From positions 1 to 31,955 of the forward strand of contig JAQWHM010000012.1 of NCBI GenBank assembly GCA_029249345.1: a DNA stretch of 31,955 nt, read 5' to 3'. Positions within the stretch are counted from its first letter, which is position 1. Every line of letters starts with the position of its first letter. This document shows positions 17,192 through 24,676 of this stretch, one piece after another. The stretch comes from UBA10348 sp002469915 (lineage in GTDB: Bacteria > Bacteroidota > Rhodothermia > Rhodothermales > UBA10348). The position numbers and the translations under genes were made by a program. Under the pieces are notes generated by a model that saw only the letters and a program-made list of their open reading frames with translations, was not told where the DNA came from and did no database searches.

Positions 17192-18466
17192 TTAATGGAC
17201 GATAATTGACCTCGAAACGCGTCCTAGCGGTGAATCAACGCTCACCAGATATACGCCAGAGCTTAGATGTGATGTGTTTAATCGAACAGTCGATTGGGCG
17301 TCTGTACCCGAATATTGCCGTACATGAACAATGCGACCTAGCACATCTATAATGCTCACTTCTGAGATTGAGGCTGCCGTATTTGAGACTTCAACCGTGA
17401 TCTCATTTACAACCGGGTTGGGGTATACGCTCAGATGAATCAAGGCCGGATCCAATGGATTCACCTCCACATCAGTAGCTTCTATGACATTGATGGACAC
17501 GGTAGCCACGTTGGATTCTATTCGTGGCTGAAAGACGCCAAAGGCCTGAATCGAACCGGATATATTCAGTTCAACCTCATTACCATCGAGATCAAATGCA
17601 TAATCAGAGTCAATGGTTAAGAGTAGCACGATGGTCTCTCCTTGACGCAAGATATTTCCAGTCAGTGCGATCGGCGTTTCCGTTTCAAGTATCTGAACAT
17701 CATCTGGCACCTGACTCGCTAAAAGCCCGCCACCTTCCAGCGTAGCTTCGACTCTAACGGAAATGGGATTGTTTTCTTGGCTGAATGCATTCAGTATGCC
17801 CGTAACCGCTGCCCTTGGACCGGGTTGTACAAGATCCAATCGCACTTTTTCTTCTGCAACTTTAATACGAAGGGTCCCTACCGTAAAGGGAAAACCATAA
17901 TCAAATCGCAAACTTTGATTAGCCACATTCAGCACGTGGAGTCCCACAATTTGGGCTGAATCAACGGAAGAGGGATCCAATCCCATATCGAGGTCGATTT
18001 CACCTCCTACTGGGATGGGTTCAACATCCCCATCTTGACCTAATGGGTCGACCGTTACCTTGGCATCAAAGTCAAGAACAGACACCGCAGGATCCAGCGT
18101 TAAGTGCTGGATGGGCACAGTCTGCAACTGATACTGAAATGAATCTTGACCAATAAAGCCTGCATCTGCCACGTATTCGAACAAATAACCACCTAGAGAG
18201 ACTAGGTTGCCATGTGCTGGGCTGGAAACCATCACTACCTGAATCGAATCGGTGGGTACGTCATCATTTCCGAACAGCAACGTGTGCGCATCGATGATCG
18301 CGCCACCATTGGGTAACGAGATCAAATCGTCCACAGCAACAAGTGATTGCCCATATCCAGCGAGCGGAGCACCCGCACAGCACATTACGAGTACTAGGAT
18401 GAGGCCAAGTTTTCTGTGAACGAGCTCAAACAATCTGATATCCTGAATGGGCGGTTTCTTTGACAT
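17192..18466 (-). CDS. T9SS type A sorting domain protein with Ig/cadherin-like N-terminus
   Basis: Predicted substrate of the type IX secretion system of Bacteroidota. A hydrophobic signal segment spans about 20-38 and ends in GYGQ. An Ig/cadherin-like repeat follows (AVDD.I.LP.G at 44-54, then LLFGNDDV and GFIGQDSFQYQL), as in Big_9-type repeats. The middle is beta-rich and unassigned. The last 80 residues (345-424) are a type A C-terminal sorting domain: LSVYPNPVVNEITVEV, then IIDVLGRIV, and LSSGVYLVSV. The ATG at 18466 overlaps the aminotransferase gene by 41 nt and lacks a Shine-Dalgarno. A TTG at 18433, seven bases after AGGA, would give a more normal signal peptide and an 8-nt overlap. 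Its role after secretion is unknown. Confidence 0.85.
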   Translation of the reverse strand: MSKKPPIQDIRLFELVHRKLGLILVLVMCCAGAPLAGYGQSLVAVDDLISLPNGGAIIDAHTLLFGNDDVPTDSIQVVMVSSPAHGNLVSLGGYLFEYVADAGFIGQDSFQYQLQTVPIQHLTLDPAVSVLDFDAKVTVDPLGQDGDVEPIPVGGEIDLDMGLDPSSVDSAQIVGLHVLNVANQSLRFDYGFPFTVGTLRIKVAEEKVRLDLVQPGPRAAVTGILNAFSQENNPISVRVEATLEGGGLLASQVPDDVQILETETPIALTGNILRQGETIVLLLTIDSDYAFDLDGNEVELNISGSIQAFGVFQPRIESNVATVSINVIEATDVEVNPLDPALIHLSVYPNPVVNEITVEVSNTAASISEVSIIDVLGRIVHVRQYSGTDAQSTVRLNTSHLSSGVYLVSVDSPLGRVSRSIIVH

Positions 18467-19325
18467 AAAGCGTTGAGAGCGCTGCTGTTAGTTCTCCTGG
18501 TTGGCCATTCCCAATGGTACGGCCATCCAACTGTATGACGGAAGCTAATTCTCCCATGGTGCCGGTACAAAACATCTCATCAGCCCGATAGGCATCCGTC
18601 GTCGAAATGCGACCTACGTGTAGCGGAATACCTTCTTTCTTGCAGAGATCTATGACCGTATCTCTTGTTATACCTTCCGGACAGGCGTCTGCCTCGGAGG
18701 TATAAATCGTTTTGTTTTTGACTAAAAAAACATGCGTCCCATTCGCCTCAGCGATAAATCCTTCTCGGTCCAACATAAGAGCTGAATCGGCGCCTGCCGC
18801 ATTGGCCTCAATCTTAGCGAGAATAGACTGCAGTAGATTATTGTGGTGGATTTTGGGATCCAGACAATCCGGAGGAAAGCGACGAATAGACGAGGTCATA
18901 AAGGTTAAGCCGCTGCGATCGTATACCGGGGCTTTCCACTCGGGGAGAACAATCAAGGTTGGACCACTTTGATTGAGCCGTGGATCCATGCCCGAAGTGA
19001 TCTTTTTTCCCCTCGACAGTGTTAGTCGAATATGCACACCATCCTGCATTCCATTGGCCACCAATGTTTTACGGATTTCCTCGATCAACTCAGATTGGGA
19101 GGGAATCACAGGGAAAGCCAACGCTTTTGCAGAGTCTTGGAGCCGATTCAGATGCTCAACGAGCTTAAATATCCGACCGTTATATAGTCGTAAGCCTTCC
19201 CAAACCCCGTCTCCACCTTGTACCAGGCTGTCAAAAGGACTCACACCGGCCTGATCACGATGAATAAGTTCACCGTCGATGTTGATGAGTAGATCCTTAT
19301 TCCGTTCATCAGACGTTTGAAGCAT
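18426..19325 (-). CDS. Class IV aminotransferase (branched-chain/D-amino acid type)
   Basis: PLP-dependent fold-type IV aminotransferase of 299 residues. The family frame is clear: VSPFDSLVQGGDGVWEGLRLYNG (28-50) aligns with the BCAT opening, Lys158 in DPKIHHNN is the expected PLP lysine, and IAEANGTHVFLV (191-202) and PEGITRDTVI are the glutamate and phosphate-binding blocks. Class IV covers branched-chain, D-amino acid and aminodeoxychorismate enzymes, and the sequence does not settle which. The gene overlaps the end of the permease gene by 17 nt, so it probably belongs to the thiO-led transcript. One reading is that it processes an amino acid brought in by that permease. Confidence 0.85.
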   Translation of the reverse strand: MLQTSDERNKDLLINIDGELIHRDQAGVSPFDSLVQGGDGVWEGLRLYNGRIFKLVEHLNRLQDSAKALAFPVIPSQSELIEEIRKTLVANGMQDGVHIRLTLSRGKKITSGMDPRLNQSGPTLIVLPEWKAPVYDRSGLTFMTSSIRRFPPDCLDPKIHHNNLLQSILAKIEANAAGADSALMLDREGFIAEANGTHVFLVKNKTIYTSEADACPEGITRDTVIDLCKKEGIPLHVGRISTTDAYRADEMFCTGTMGELASVIQLDGRTIGNGQPGELTAALSTLYVKETAHSGYQIV

Positions 19326-20688
19326 TACCTTCCTCTTCTTTCCGTTTTCCGGATGTTTTTTTGTGGCGAAACCAAAACCATGAGACAGGAAGTCCAGTCA
19401 AAACAAAGGCGAGGTCAATCATAGATTTTTCCCACTCAAAAATGACACGGAAGACCAGCAAGCCAACCACGCCCATCAAATACACGATGGGAAGAACGGG
19501 ATAAAACGGCACTTTAAAGATGCCGCCTTCAACATCGTTTTGCGGCTCTTCTCCCACGTTCTCTCGCCTAAACTTAAAGAGCGCCAAAGTGGTCATGGTA
19601 TAGAAAATGAGGATGGCAAAAATCATCCCAGCGGCAATGTTTTCAAACGATCCTCGAACAACCAAAATCACACCACCCCAAAAACAGTGCGCAATAATGG
19701 CACGAGTAGGTGTGCGAAAACGAGGATGAATAAAATCAAACGATTTAAAGAAAATACCGTCCCTAGCCATTGCGTAATACACTCTGGACGAAGACAACAT
19801 GGTGCCGTTAATACTTGAGACAGCAGAAATGATGGCAAGTAAAGCAATAACAGAAGCACCCATGGGACCCAACATCATGGACGCAACGGAAGCAGCTGGT
19901 GTAGTCGTTGCTCGAAGCGCCTCCATGCCCATCACGTAATGATAGATCGTGATCATGCTGACATAGATCAGAATGATGAGAACCAATCCAATGATCATAC
20001 TCTTCGGAATGACCTTTCTGGGGTTTTTCATCTCTCCTGCTACATACCCAACACGATCGAAGCCGGTATGGGTGAAGACAATGAGCATTAGTGCTGGAAT
20101 TAAGTTGGTCAAGAATCCAACGTCTTTGAGTGGAGGCGCACTACTACCTAACTGGCTCGGTGAATCTCCTAATAGCACCAAAAAGAGCGCTGAGAATAGG
20201 AGCAACCCGCCCACTTTCATTACCGTCGTGACCCGTTGGAAAAGCGCCGACCATTTGACGCCGACGTAATTAAAAACGCCCAACAAGGCAATTATCCCCA
20301 GAGCTACCGATGTATGGTACCAGCCTTCGAGGGGTACAAAAAACCCTATGTAGTCCGAGGCAATAATGGCCAAACCCGCGGCAGGGCTCGTGCGGATAAT
20401 GAATAACTGTGCCCATCCAAACAGAAATCCCGCAAAAGGTCCATATGCTCGGGAAATATAGCTGTATTCACCACCTGTAGTTGGAATTCGGGTCCCAAGC
20501 TCTGCATAAATCAAGCCGCCCATCATCACGAATGCTGCGACTACAAACCACGTGATCATGACCTCACTGTACGAACCAAAATATCCGGCAATGAGATAGG
20601 GCGTGGAGTAGATCCCAGATCCTATAGTGATGCCAATCAGAAGGGCAATCCCATCGAACGTAGTTAAATCTTTGCGTAATTCAGGCAT
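19309..20688 (-). CDS. APC superfamily amino acid permease
   Basis: Integral membrane transporter of 459 residues with about 12 hydrophobic helices. The first helix carries the APC motif IGITIGSGIYSTP, whose unwound GSGIF-like segment contacts the amino acid backbone. The conserved GGEYSYISRAYGPFAGFLFGW block and the FDRVGYVAGEMKNPRKVIPKS loop follow, which place it near the LAT-like amino acid exchangers. The C-terminal tail is short, charged and cytoplasmic. It starts 3 nt after the thiD stop, so it is co-transcribed with the thiamine genes. Substrate unknown; glycine, used by ThiO, is one possibility by context only. Confidence 0.88.
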   Translation of the reverse strand: MPELRKDLTTFDGIALLIGITIGSGIYSTPYLIAGYFGSYSEVMITWFVVAAFVMMGGLIYAELGTRIPTTGGEYSYISRAYGPFAGFLFGWAQLFIIRTSPAAGLAIIASDYIGFFVPLEGWYHTSVALGIIALLGVFNYVGVKWSALFQRVTTVMKVGGLLLFSALFLVLLGDSPSQLGSSAPPLKDVGFLTNLIPALMLIVFTHTGFDRVGYVAGEMKNPRKVIPKSMIIGLVLIILIYVSMITIYHYVMGMEALRATTTPAASVASMMLGPMGASVIALLAIISAVSSINGTMLSSSRVYYAMARDGIFFKSFDFIHPRFRTPTRAIIAHCFWGGVILVVRGSFENIAAGMIFAILIFYTMTTLALFKFRRENVGEEPQNDVEGGIFKVPFYPVLPIVYLMGVVGLLVFRVIFEWEKSMIDLAFVLTGLPVSWFWFRHKKTSGKRKEEEGNASNV

Positions 20689-20691
20689 GAA

Positions 20692-21489
20692 TCAGTCCCG
20701 AAGGAAATAAAAATGATCCGTTGGTCCATGTCCTTTCCCAATAGACAAGCCATGTAGAATGGCCTGTGTCACATATATTTTAGCTTCTTCCACCGCTTCA
20801 GGAATAGACATTCGCCGAGCCAGGTTCGCCGCAATCGTGGCAGCATAGGTACAGCCTGTTCCATGCGTGTTGACCGTCTCAATTCTCGGCGTTCGAAAAA
20901 CGTGCATGGTAGATCCATCAAACAACACGTCTACAGCATCCTCTTCGGCATCCAAATGGCCCCCTTTGACCAACACAGCACGCGGACCCATTTCAAAAAT
21001 TTGTTCAGCAGCCTTAGCGGCATCCGATTCCGAGCTAAGCTCATAACCCACCAGTCTAGCGGCCTCGTGCGCATTTGGCGTGCATACTTCAGCCAAAGGA
21101 AGCAAAAGTTTAATCAACGCATCCACGGCATCATCTTTCAGCAGTGGAAATCCACTTTTTGAAATCATCACAGGGTCTACTACTAGAGGGCCAATTGTAT
21201 GCTCGGCCACTTTCTGCGAAACACACTCAATGATCTCCACGGAAGATAGCATCCCTGTTTTAGCGGCTGCTACAGGTAAGTCCGACATGACCGCATCTAG
21301 CTGCGAGGCGATGATCGAAACGGGTAGATCCATTGCATCCGTCACAGCAACGGTATTTTGCGAAGTGACAGCCGTAATCACGGATGCCGCAAACACGCCA
21401 TTGGCTTGCATGGATTTAATGTCTGCCTGAATGCCTGCACCACCGCCGGAATCACTTCCTGCGATCGTCAGGGCCACTGGAATATTCAT
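20692..21489 (-). CDS. thiD: Hydroxymethylpyrimidine/phosphomethylpyrimidine kinase
   Basis: Cytoplasmic ribokinase-fold enzyme that phosphorylates HMP and HMP-phosphate to HMP pyrophosphate, the pyrimidine half of thiamine. The opening ALTIAGSDSGGGAGIQADIK (6-25) is the ThiD signature. VVDPVMISKSG and the TPNAHEA motif follow, and THGTGCTYAATIAANLA near 208-224 is the anion hole with the catalytic Cys-type loop. The length of 265 residues is typical. It begins on the base adjacent to the stop of the thiE/tenI-like gene and is followed after 3 nt by the permease. The HMP synthase thiC is not in the window. Confidence 0.95.
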   Translation of the reverse strand: MNIPVALTIAGSDSGGGAGIQADIKSMQANGVFAASVITAVTSQNTVAVTDAMDLPVSIIASQLDAVMSDLPVAAAKTGMLSSVEIIECVSQKVAEHTIGPLVVDPVMISKSGFPLLKDDAVDALIKLLLPLAEVCTPNAHEAARLVGYELSSESDAAKAAEQIFEMGPRAVLVKGGHLDAEEDAVDVLFDGSTMHVFRTPRIETVNTHGTGCTYAATIAANLARRMSIPEAVEEAKIYVTQAILHGLSIGKGHGPTDHFYFLRD

Positions 21490-22119
21490 TTATAGACCGG
21501 GGATTACGGCGTTAAATTCTTGAATGACCTTTATCGGATCAGTCGCCGATAAAATAGACGATACGACTGCAACACCATGTGCACCAACATTCAGACACCC
21601 TTGAACTTTGCTTGGTGTAATGCCCCCCATAGCCATAACCGGCATAGTTGCATGGTGACACACGTTTCGCAGCACATCTAGCCCAACTGGCTTAGTATCG
21701 GGGTGAGAAGTCGTCGGGAAAATGGGACTAAACGTTACGTAGGCCGCTTTTTCTCGAACCGCATTAGCCAATTCCTTGCCGTCGTGAGTAGAAAGGCCAA
21801 TTTGTGCTTCCGGACCCAGCACCAACTTTGATTCGAAGAAGGTCGGCCCGTTTGCACCCGTGTGGAACGGTAAATCATGCAACTGAGCAACCTTGATTCT
21901 CGAATTAACCGAAATCAGCGTTTTGTTGTCAATCTTGGTGAGTTCATATACCAGCTTCATCGACATCGCATCGAAATCATCAGAGGATGCCAAATGATCG
22001 CGTAATTGTACCCAGCGCACACCAGCCCGAACCGATAGTATGACTCTTCGTGCAACTTCAGGCTGGGTGAAATTATCAGCTATAAGGAGCAACCTGGGTA
22101 GTGAACTTGCCGCATTCAT
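21490..22119 (-). CDS. ThiE/TenI family protein, more TenI-like (thiazole tautomerase) than thiamine phosphate synthase
   Basis: TIM-barrel protein of 209 residues. Family blocks are VRWVQLRDH (34-42), GLSTHDGKEL (108-117), YVTFSPIFPTTSHPDTKPVGLDVL (127-150) and MAMGGITP (162-169). ThiE joins the pyrimidine and thiazole phosphates using two aspartates for magnesium, normally in INDR and HLGQxD motifs. Here these read VNSR (71-74) and HTGANG (86-91), so both acids are gone. B. subtilis TenI also lacks them, and its catalytic histidine corresponds to His112, which is kept. The gene order thiO-thiS-thiG around it also recalls the B. subtilis tenI operon. It overlaps thiG by 4 nt. An automatic pipeline would probably call it thiE. 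Confidence 0.8.
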   Translation of the reverse strand: MNAASSLPRLLLIADNFTQPEVARRVILSVRAGVRWVQLRDHLASSDDFDAMSMKLVYELTKIDNKTLISVNSRIKVAQLHDLPFHTGANGPTFFESKLVLGPEAQIGLSTHDGKELANAVREKAAYVTFSPIFPTTSHPDTKPVGLDVLRNVCHHATMPVMAMGGITPSKVQGCLNVGAHGVAVVSSILSATDPIKVIQEFNAVIPGL

Positions 22120-22952
22120 CCATTCCCCGCAACCTGAATTCGACCGTCCATACTTGAGGAAGCTTGAGCATAGAAACGCCTAGGTATTCGACCAGCCAAA
22201 TAAGCTAACCTACCTCCGTCCACAGCGTGTCGCATGGCAGCAGCCATTTGAACAGGATGTTTTGCTTTCGCGACGGCCGTGTTTAATAAAACGCCATCAT
22301 ACCCCAACTCCATAGCCCGGGCTGCATCACTAGCCGTCCCAATTCCAGCATCTACCAACAACGGCAAATCGGGAATAAGATCACGAATCAGCTCCAAATT
22401 ATAGGGATTCAAAATACCCATTCCGCTTCCGATGGGTGATGCTAACGGCATGACTGCCGCACACCCTATATCAGCTAACTTTCGACAGATGATGGGATCG
22501 TCATTGGAATACGCCATGACAGTGAATCCGGACAAGACTAGTTCAGATGCCGCTTTTAGCAGCTGCTCCACATCTGGCATCAGGGTTTCGTCGTCTCCTA
22601 TCACTTCCAACTTGATCAAATTCGTTTCTAATGCTTCCCGCGCAAGTTCAGCCACTAAAACGGCCTCTCGTGCGGTATAGCATCCGGCCGTGTTCGGCAA
22701 TAACTTGACAGGAAGCGATTCAAGGAGGTCCATAAAGCTCTCCTCTCCACGATCATTCAAATTCACCCGGCGAATAGCTACGGTCACCAACTGAGATGCG
22801 CTTGCAGCCATTGCCTCCATCATAACTTGAGGGCTCGGATAACCACTTGTACCAAGTAGAAGCCGTGACTTCAGCTTCAAATCTCCTATGCGGAGCCAAT
22901 CACCACATTCGCCTGACGGAACACAGCTTAGACCGTCTATACCCTTTTTCAT
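22116..22952 (-). CDS. thiG: Thiazole synthase
   Basis: Forms the thiazole phosphate carboxylate from 1-deoxy-D-xylulose 5-phosphate, dehydroglycine and ThiS thiocarboxylate. The barrel starts at LRIGDLKLKSRLLLGTSGYPS. Lys114 in IKLEVIGDD is the Schiff-base lysine, and PLASPIGSGMGI and LVDAGIGTASDAA are the phosphate-binding loops. The length of 278 residues includes an extra N-terminal stretch of about 17 residues before the core. The ATG at 22952 lies 2 nt after the thiS stop, and the GGGGGA at the end of thiS can serve as its ribosome binding site, so translation is coupled. Confidence 0.95.
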   Translation of the reverse strand: MKKGIDGLSCVPSGECGDWLRIGDLKLKSRLLLGTSGYPSPQVMMEAMAASASQLVTVAIRRVNLNDRGEESFMDLLESLPVKLLPNTAGCYTAREAVLVAELAREALETNLIKLEVIGDDETLMPDVEQLLKAASELVLSGFTVMAYSNDDPIICRKLADIGCAAVMPLASPIGSGMGILNPYNLELIRDLIPDLPLLVDAGIGTASDAARAMELGYDGVLLNTAVAKAKHPVQMAAAMRHAVDGGRLAYLAGRIPRRFYAQASSSMDGRIQVAGNG

Positions 22953-22954
22953 AT

Positions 22955-23167
22955 TTATCCCCCTTGCCTCGCGGTAACGATTTCAATTCGAATTCCTGCA
23001 CAAAGTGGTGTTGAGTCCCAATCTGTTCGCCGAACAATACGATCATTTATCGCGACAGCCACACCCCGGGCCGACCCTTCTGAAATCGATCGCTCCCGTA
23101 ATACATCGCCTAAGGTTGCCCCGGCGGGAGCTTGCCTTGAAAGTCCATTTATAGTGACAGAAATCAT
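22955..23167 (-). CDS. thiS: Sulfur carrier protein ThiS
   Basis: Ubiquitin-fold carrier of about 70 residues that delivers sulfur to ThiG as a C-terminal thiocarboxylate. The chain MISVTINGLSRQ...GVAVAINDRIVRR...VTARQGG is a full ThiS and ends in the required Gly-Gly. A longer frame opens at 23215, but its first 16 residues overlap the thiO end and have no family match, so the ATG at 23167 is chosen, 11 nt after thiO. ThiS must be adenylated by ThiF or a MoeB-like enzyme, which is not encoded in this window. Confidence 0.92.
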   Translation of the reverse strand: MISVTINGLSRQAPAGATLGDVLRERSISEGSARGVAVAINDRIVRRTDWDSTPLCAGIRIEIVTARQGG

Positions 23168-23177
23168 TTCTACACAT

Positions 23178-24299
23178 TCAAGATGAGGTAAAACGACTAG
23201 GTGAGAAATGCGCATACTTCTTACTCTCTGATCCCGACAGCATACTTTTTGCAGATTCCATAGCCGTTACAGCCGCCAAGACAACGCCGTGGCGAAAATG
23301 ACCAGTAGCAATATATAGGCGAGGGTCATCAGCAAAGCCAAAAATCGGTTGGTGATCTCGACTTCCTGGCCTCAATCCGACATCCGCAAAAAGCATTTTT
23401 TGGTCATAGATACCGGGCACTACTTCCCAAGCCCCTTCTAGAACCTTGTACACTCCTCCAGCGGTCAATCGCTTATCAAATCCCATCTCCTCGCTCGTCG
23501 CCCCCACAATTAAGCGGCCATCCGATCGAGGAACTAAATAAGCACCCGGCCCACGAATAACGTGATGAAGAGTGAAAGGGTCTTCCATCTGAAGCTCCAG
23601 GATTTGTCCTTTGACCGGACGCACTGGAGGGACCGCTGCTTCAGGAATACCCCCGATTTGACGACTCCAAGCCCCAGCAGACAAGACCACTGAAGACGAT
23701 TTTAATGGCTCCCCAATCCTCAGATGAGTCAGGACCTCTGGGCCCTTCATATCTAGTTCTCGCACTTCTGTATGCTCCAGAACAGTACCGCCCAACTTCA
23801 AAATGGATGCATGTAAAGCTTTGAGCACCTTGCGGTTATCAACTGAGTGATCTTTAGATGCACGAACAGCCGCCACAATTTTGGGTGAAAGAAAAGGCTC
23901 TACCTCTAGCACGTCGGATGCACTTAGCCACTCGACCGAATACCCCTGCTCTTGCTGAAAAGCATACTCTCTGCGTAACGCTTCGGTAGAATCGCGATCA
24001 TTGGCTACGATCAACGTACCATTTGAGCGGTAGTCCACAACCATACCGGAATCTGCCTCTAATTCGCGAACAAAGTCTGGCCAAATTTCCAAAGAGTGTC
24101 GGCATAAATCATATAGCTCGGATTCCTCGAATCCAACCTCTGCAGCTGCTCCCAATATTCCCGCCGCCAAGCGAGAAGCTTCGTAGCCAATCTTCCCCCT
24201 CTCAACAATTGTCACACGTCGCCCTGCGCGCGCGAGTCGCCAAGCGATTGAGAGTCCGATGACCCCCCCTCCAACAATTACGGTATGTGTGTCCTTCAT
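23178..24299 (-). CDS. thiO: Glycine oxidase
   Basis: FAD-dependent enzyme of the DAO family that oxidises glycine to dehydroglycine for ThiG, the oxygen-using alternative to ThiH. Residues 7-14 hold the dinucleotide motif (VGGGVIGLS), followed by EASRLAAGILGAAAEVG, typical of ThiO. The C-terminal LRPGSRDHQPIFG and IATGHFRHGVVLA blocks complete the flavin site. At 373 residues it is normal length, with a short extra tail. It is the first gene of the operon. Its mRNA start shows AGGA five bases before the ATG, immediately downstream of a perfect 13-bp hairpin. Confidence 0.93.
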   Translation of the reverse strand: MKDTHTVIVGGGVIGLSIAWRLARAGRRVTIVERGKIGYEASRLAAGILGAAAEVGFEESELYDLCRHSLEIWPDFVRELEADSGMVVDYRSNGTLIVANDRDSTEALRREYAFQQEQGYSVEWLSASDVLEVEPFLSPKIVAAVRASKDHSVDNRKVLKALHASILKLGGTVLEHTEVRELDMKGPEVLTHLRIGEPLKSSSVVLSAGAWSRQIGGIPEAAVPPVRPVKGQILELQMEDPFTLHHVIRGPGAYLVPRSDGRLIVGATSEEMGFDKRLTAGGVYKVLEGAWEVVPGIYDQKMLFADVGLRPGSRDHQPIFGFADDPRLYIATGHFRHGVVLAAVTAMESAKSMLSGSESKKYAHFSPSRFTSS

Positions 24300-24314
24300 T
24301 TAAATCCTATTAGC

Positions 24315-24345
24315 TTCCTTATTTAGACTCAATCTAAATAAGGAA
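24315..24345 (-). promoter_or_regulatory. Perfect 13-bp inverted repeat in the thiO leader
   Basis: TTCCTTATTTAGA (24315-24327) and TCTAAATAAGGAA (24333-24345) are exact reverse complements with a 5-nt loop. The repeat ends 15 nt before the thiO start, directly upstream of the AGGA ribosome binding site. As DNA it could be a repressor operator; the TTTAGA-N5-TCTAAA core loosely recalls DtxR/MntR-type half-sites. As RNA it would be a hairpin next to the ribosome site. There is no T-run, so it is unlikely to be a terminator. Confidence 0.6.
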
Positions 24346-24445
24346 ATGGTCCGCGTAGATGCGTTTTATGTTAACAAGTAGAGTTTGTTTAGCTCGTTAT
24401 TAGTTAGATCTTGCTAGACCTTTGAACCGGAGGAGGATACTTATT

Positions 24446-24494
24446 TGGCCCTTCCAAGGCATTGCTCGGAAAGAGGACCTTGGAGGCGGCCAAT
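24446..24494. repeat. Large imperfect inverted repeat in the divergent region
   Basis: TTGGCCCTTCCAAGG (24446-24460) pairs with CCTTGGAGGCGGCCAA (24479-24494) except for a small internal bulge, around an 18-nt loop. In either direction it could fold as a long hairpin in a leader transcript. No matching T-tract is seen next to it. Confidence 0.45.
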
Positions 24495-24513
24495 TACAAA
24501 CAGAAAAACATAT

Positions 24514-24527
24514 GAAAACGTTTTCAG
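24514..24527. promoter_or_regulatory. LacI-family-type operator palindrome
   Basis: TGAAAACGTTTTCA is a perfect 14-bp palindrome with the central CG and TGnAAnCGnTnnCA layout shared by operators of LacI-family regulators such as CcpA and PurR. It sits near the middle of the divergent region and could act on either neighbour. No LacI-family gene is present in the window. Confidence 0.5.
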
Positions 24528-24676
24528 TTCTCTAAGATACGCTTTGTCAGAGACAGATTTGGGACAAATATGTCTTTATTTATTTTTGCATTTCTAATAC
24601 CTTTGGAAAAGCATCGTTCTTCTGAGAGAACCTGACCTTTCCAACAGTGTACCGATTTGATTGATCCTTCCATACA

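Larger units (their letters stand above)
24300..24676. promoter_or_regulatory. Divergent control region between thiO and the FAD oxidoreductase gene
   Basis: A 377-bp gene-free stretch that must hold promoters for the minus-strand thiamine operon and the plus-strand oxidoreductase. It contains three separate inverted repeats, listed individually, and an AT-rich plus-strand stretch near 24570-24600. I could not place convincing -10/-35 elements or a THI-box riboswitch. Confidence 0.6.

Noticed and set aside
23168..23215. Longer thiS frame starting at 23215
   Set aside because: The additional 16 residues overlap the thiO end and do not match ThiS, which begins at MISVTING.
24618..24640. Plus-strand CTGAGAGAACCTGACC, reminiscent of TPP riboswitch core motifs
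   Set aside because: The CTGAGA and ACCTGA pieces are fused, the GGGG-rich P1/P2 arms and the downstream AATGCC.GCG..GGGA part are missing, and it lies on the oxidoreductase strand rather than the thiamine operon strand. Probably coincidence.
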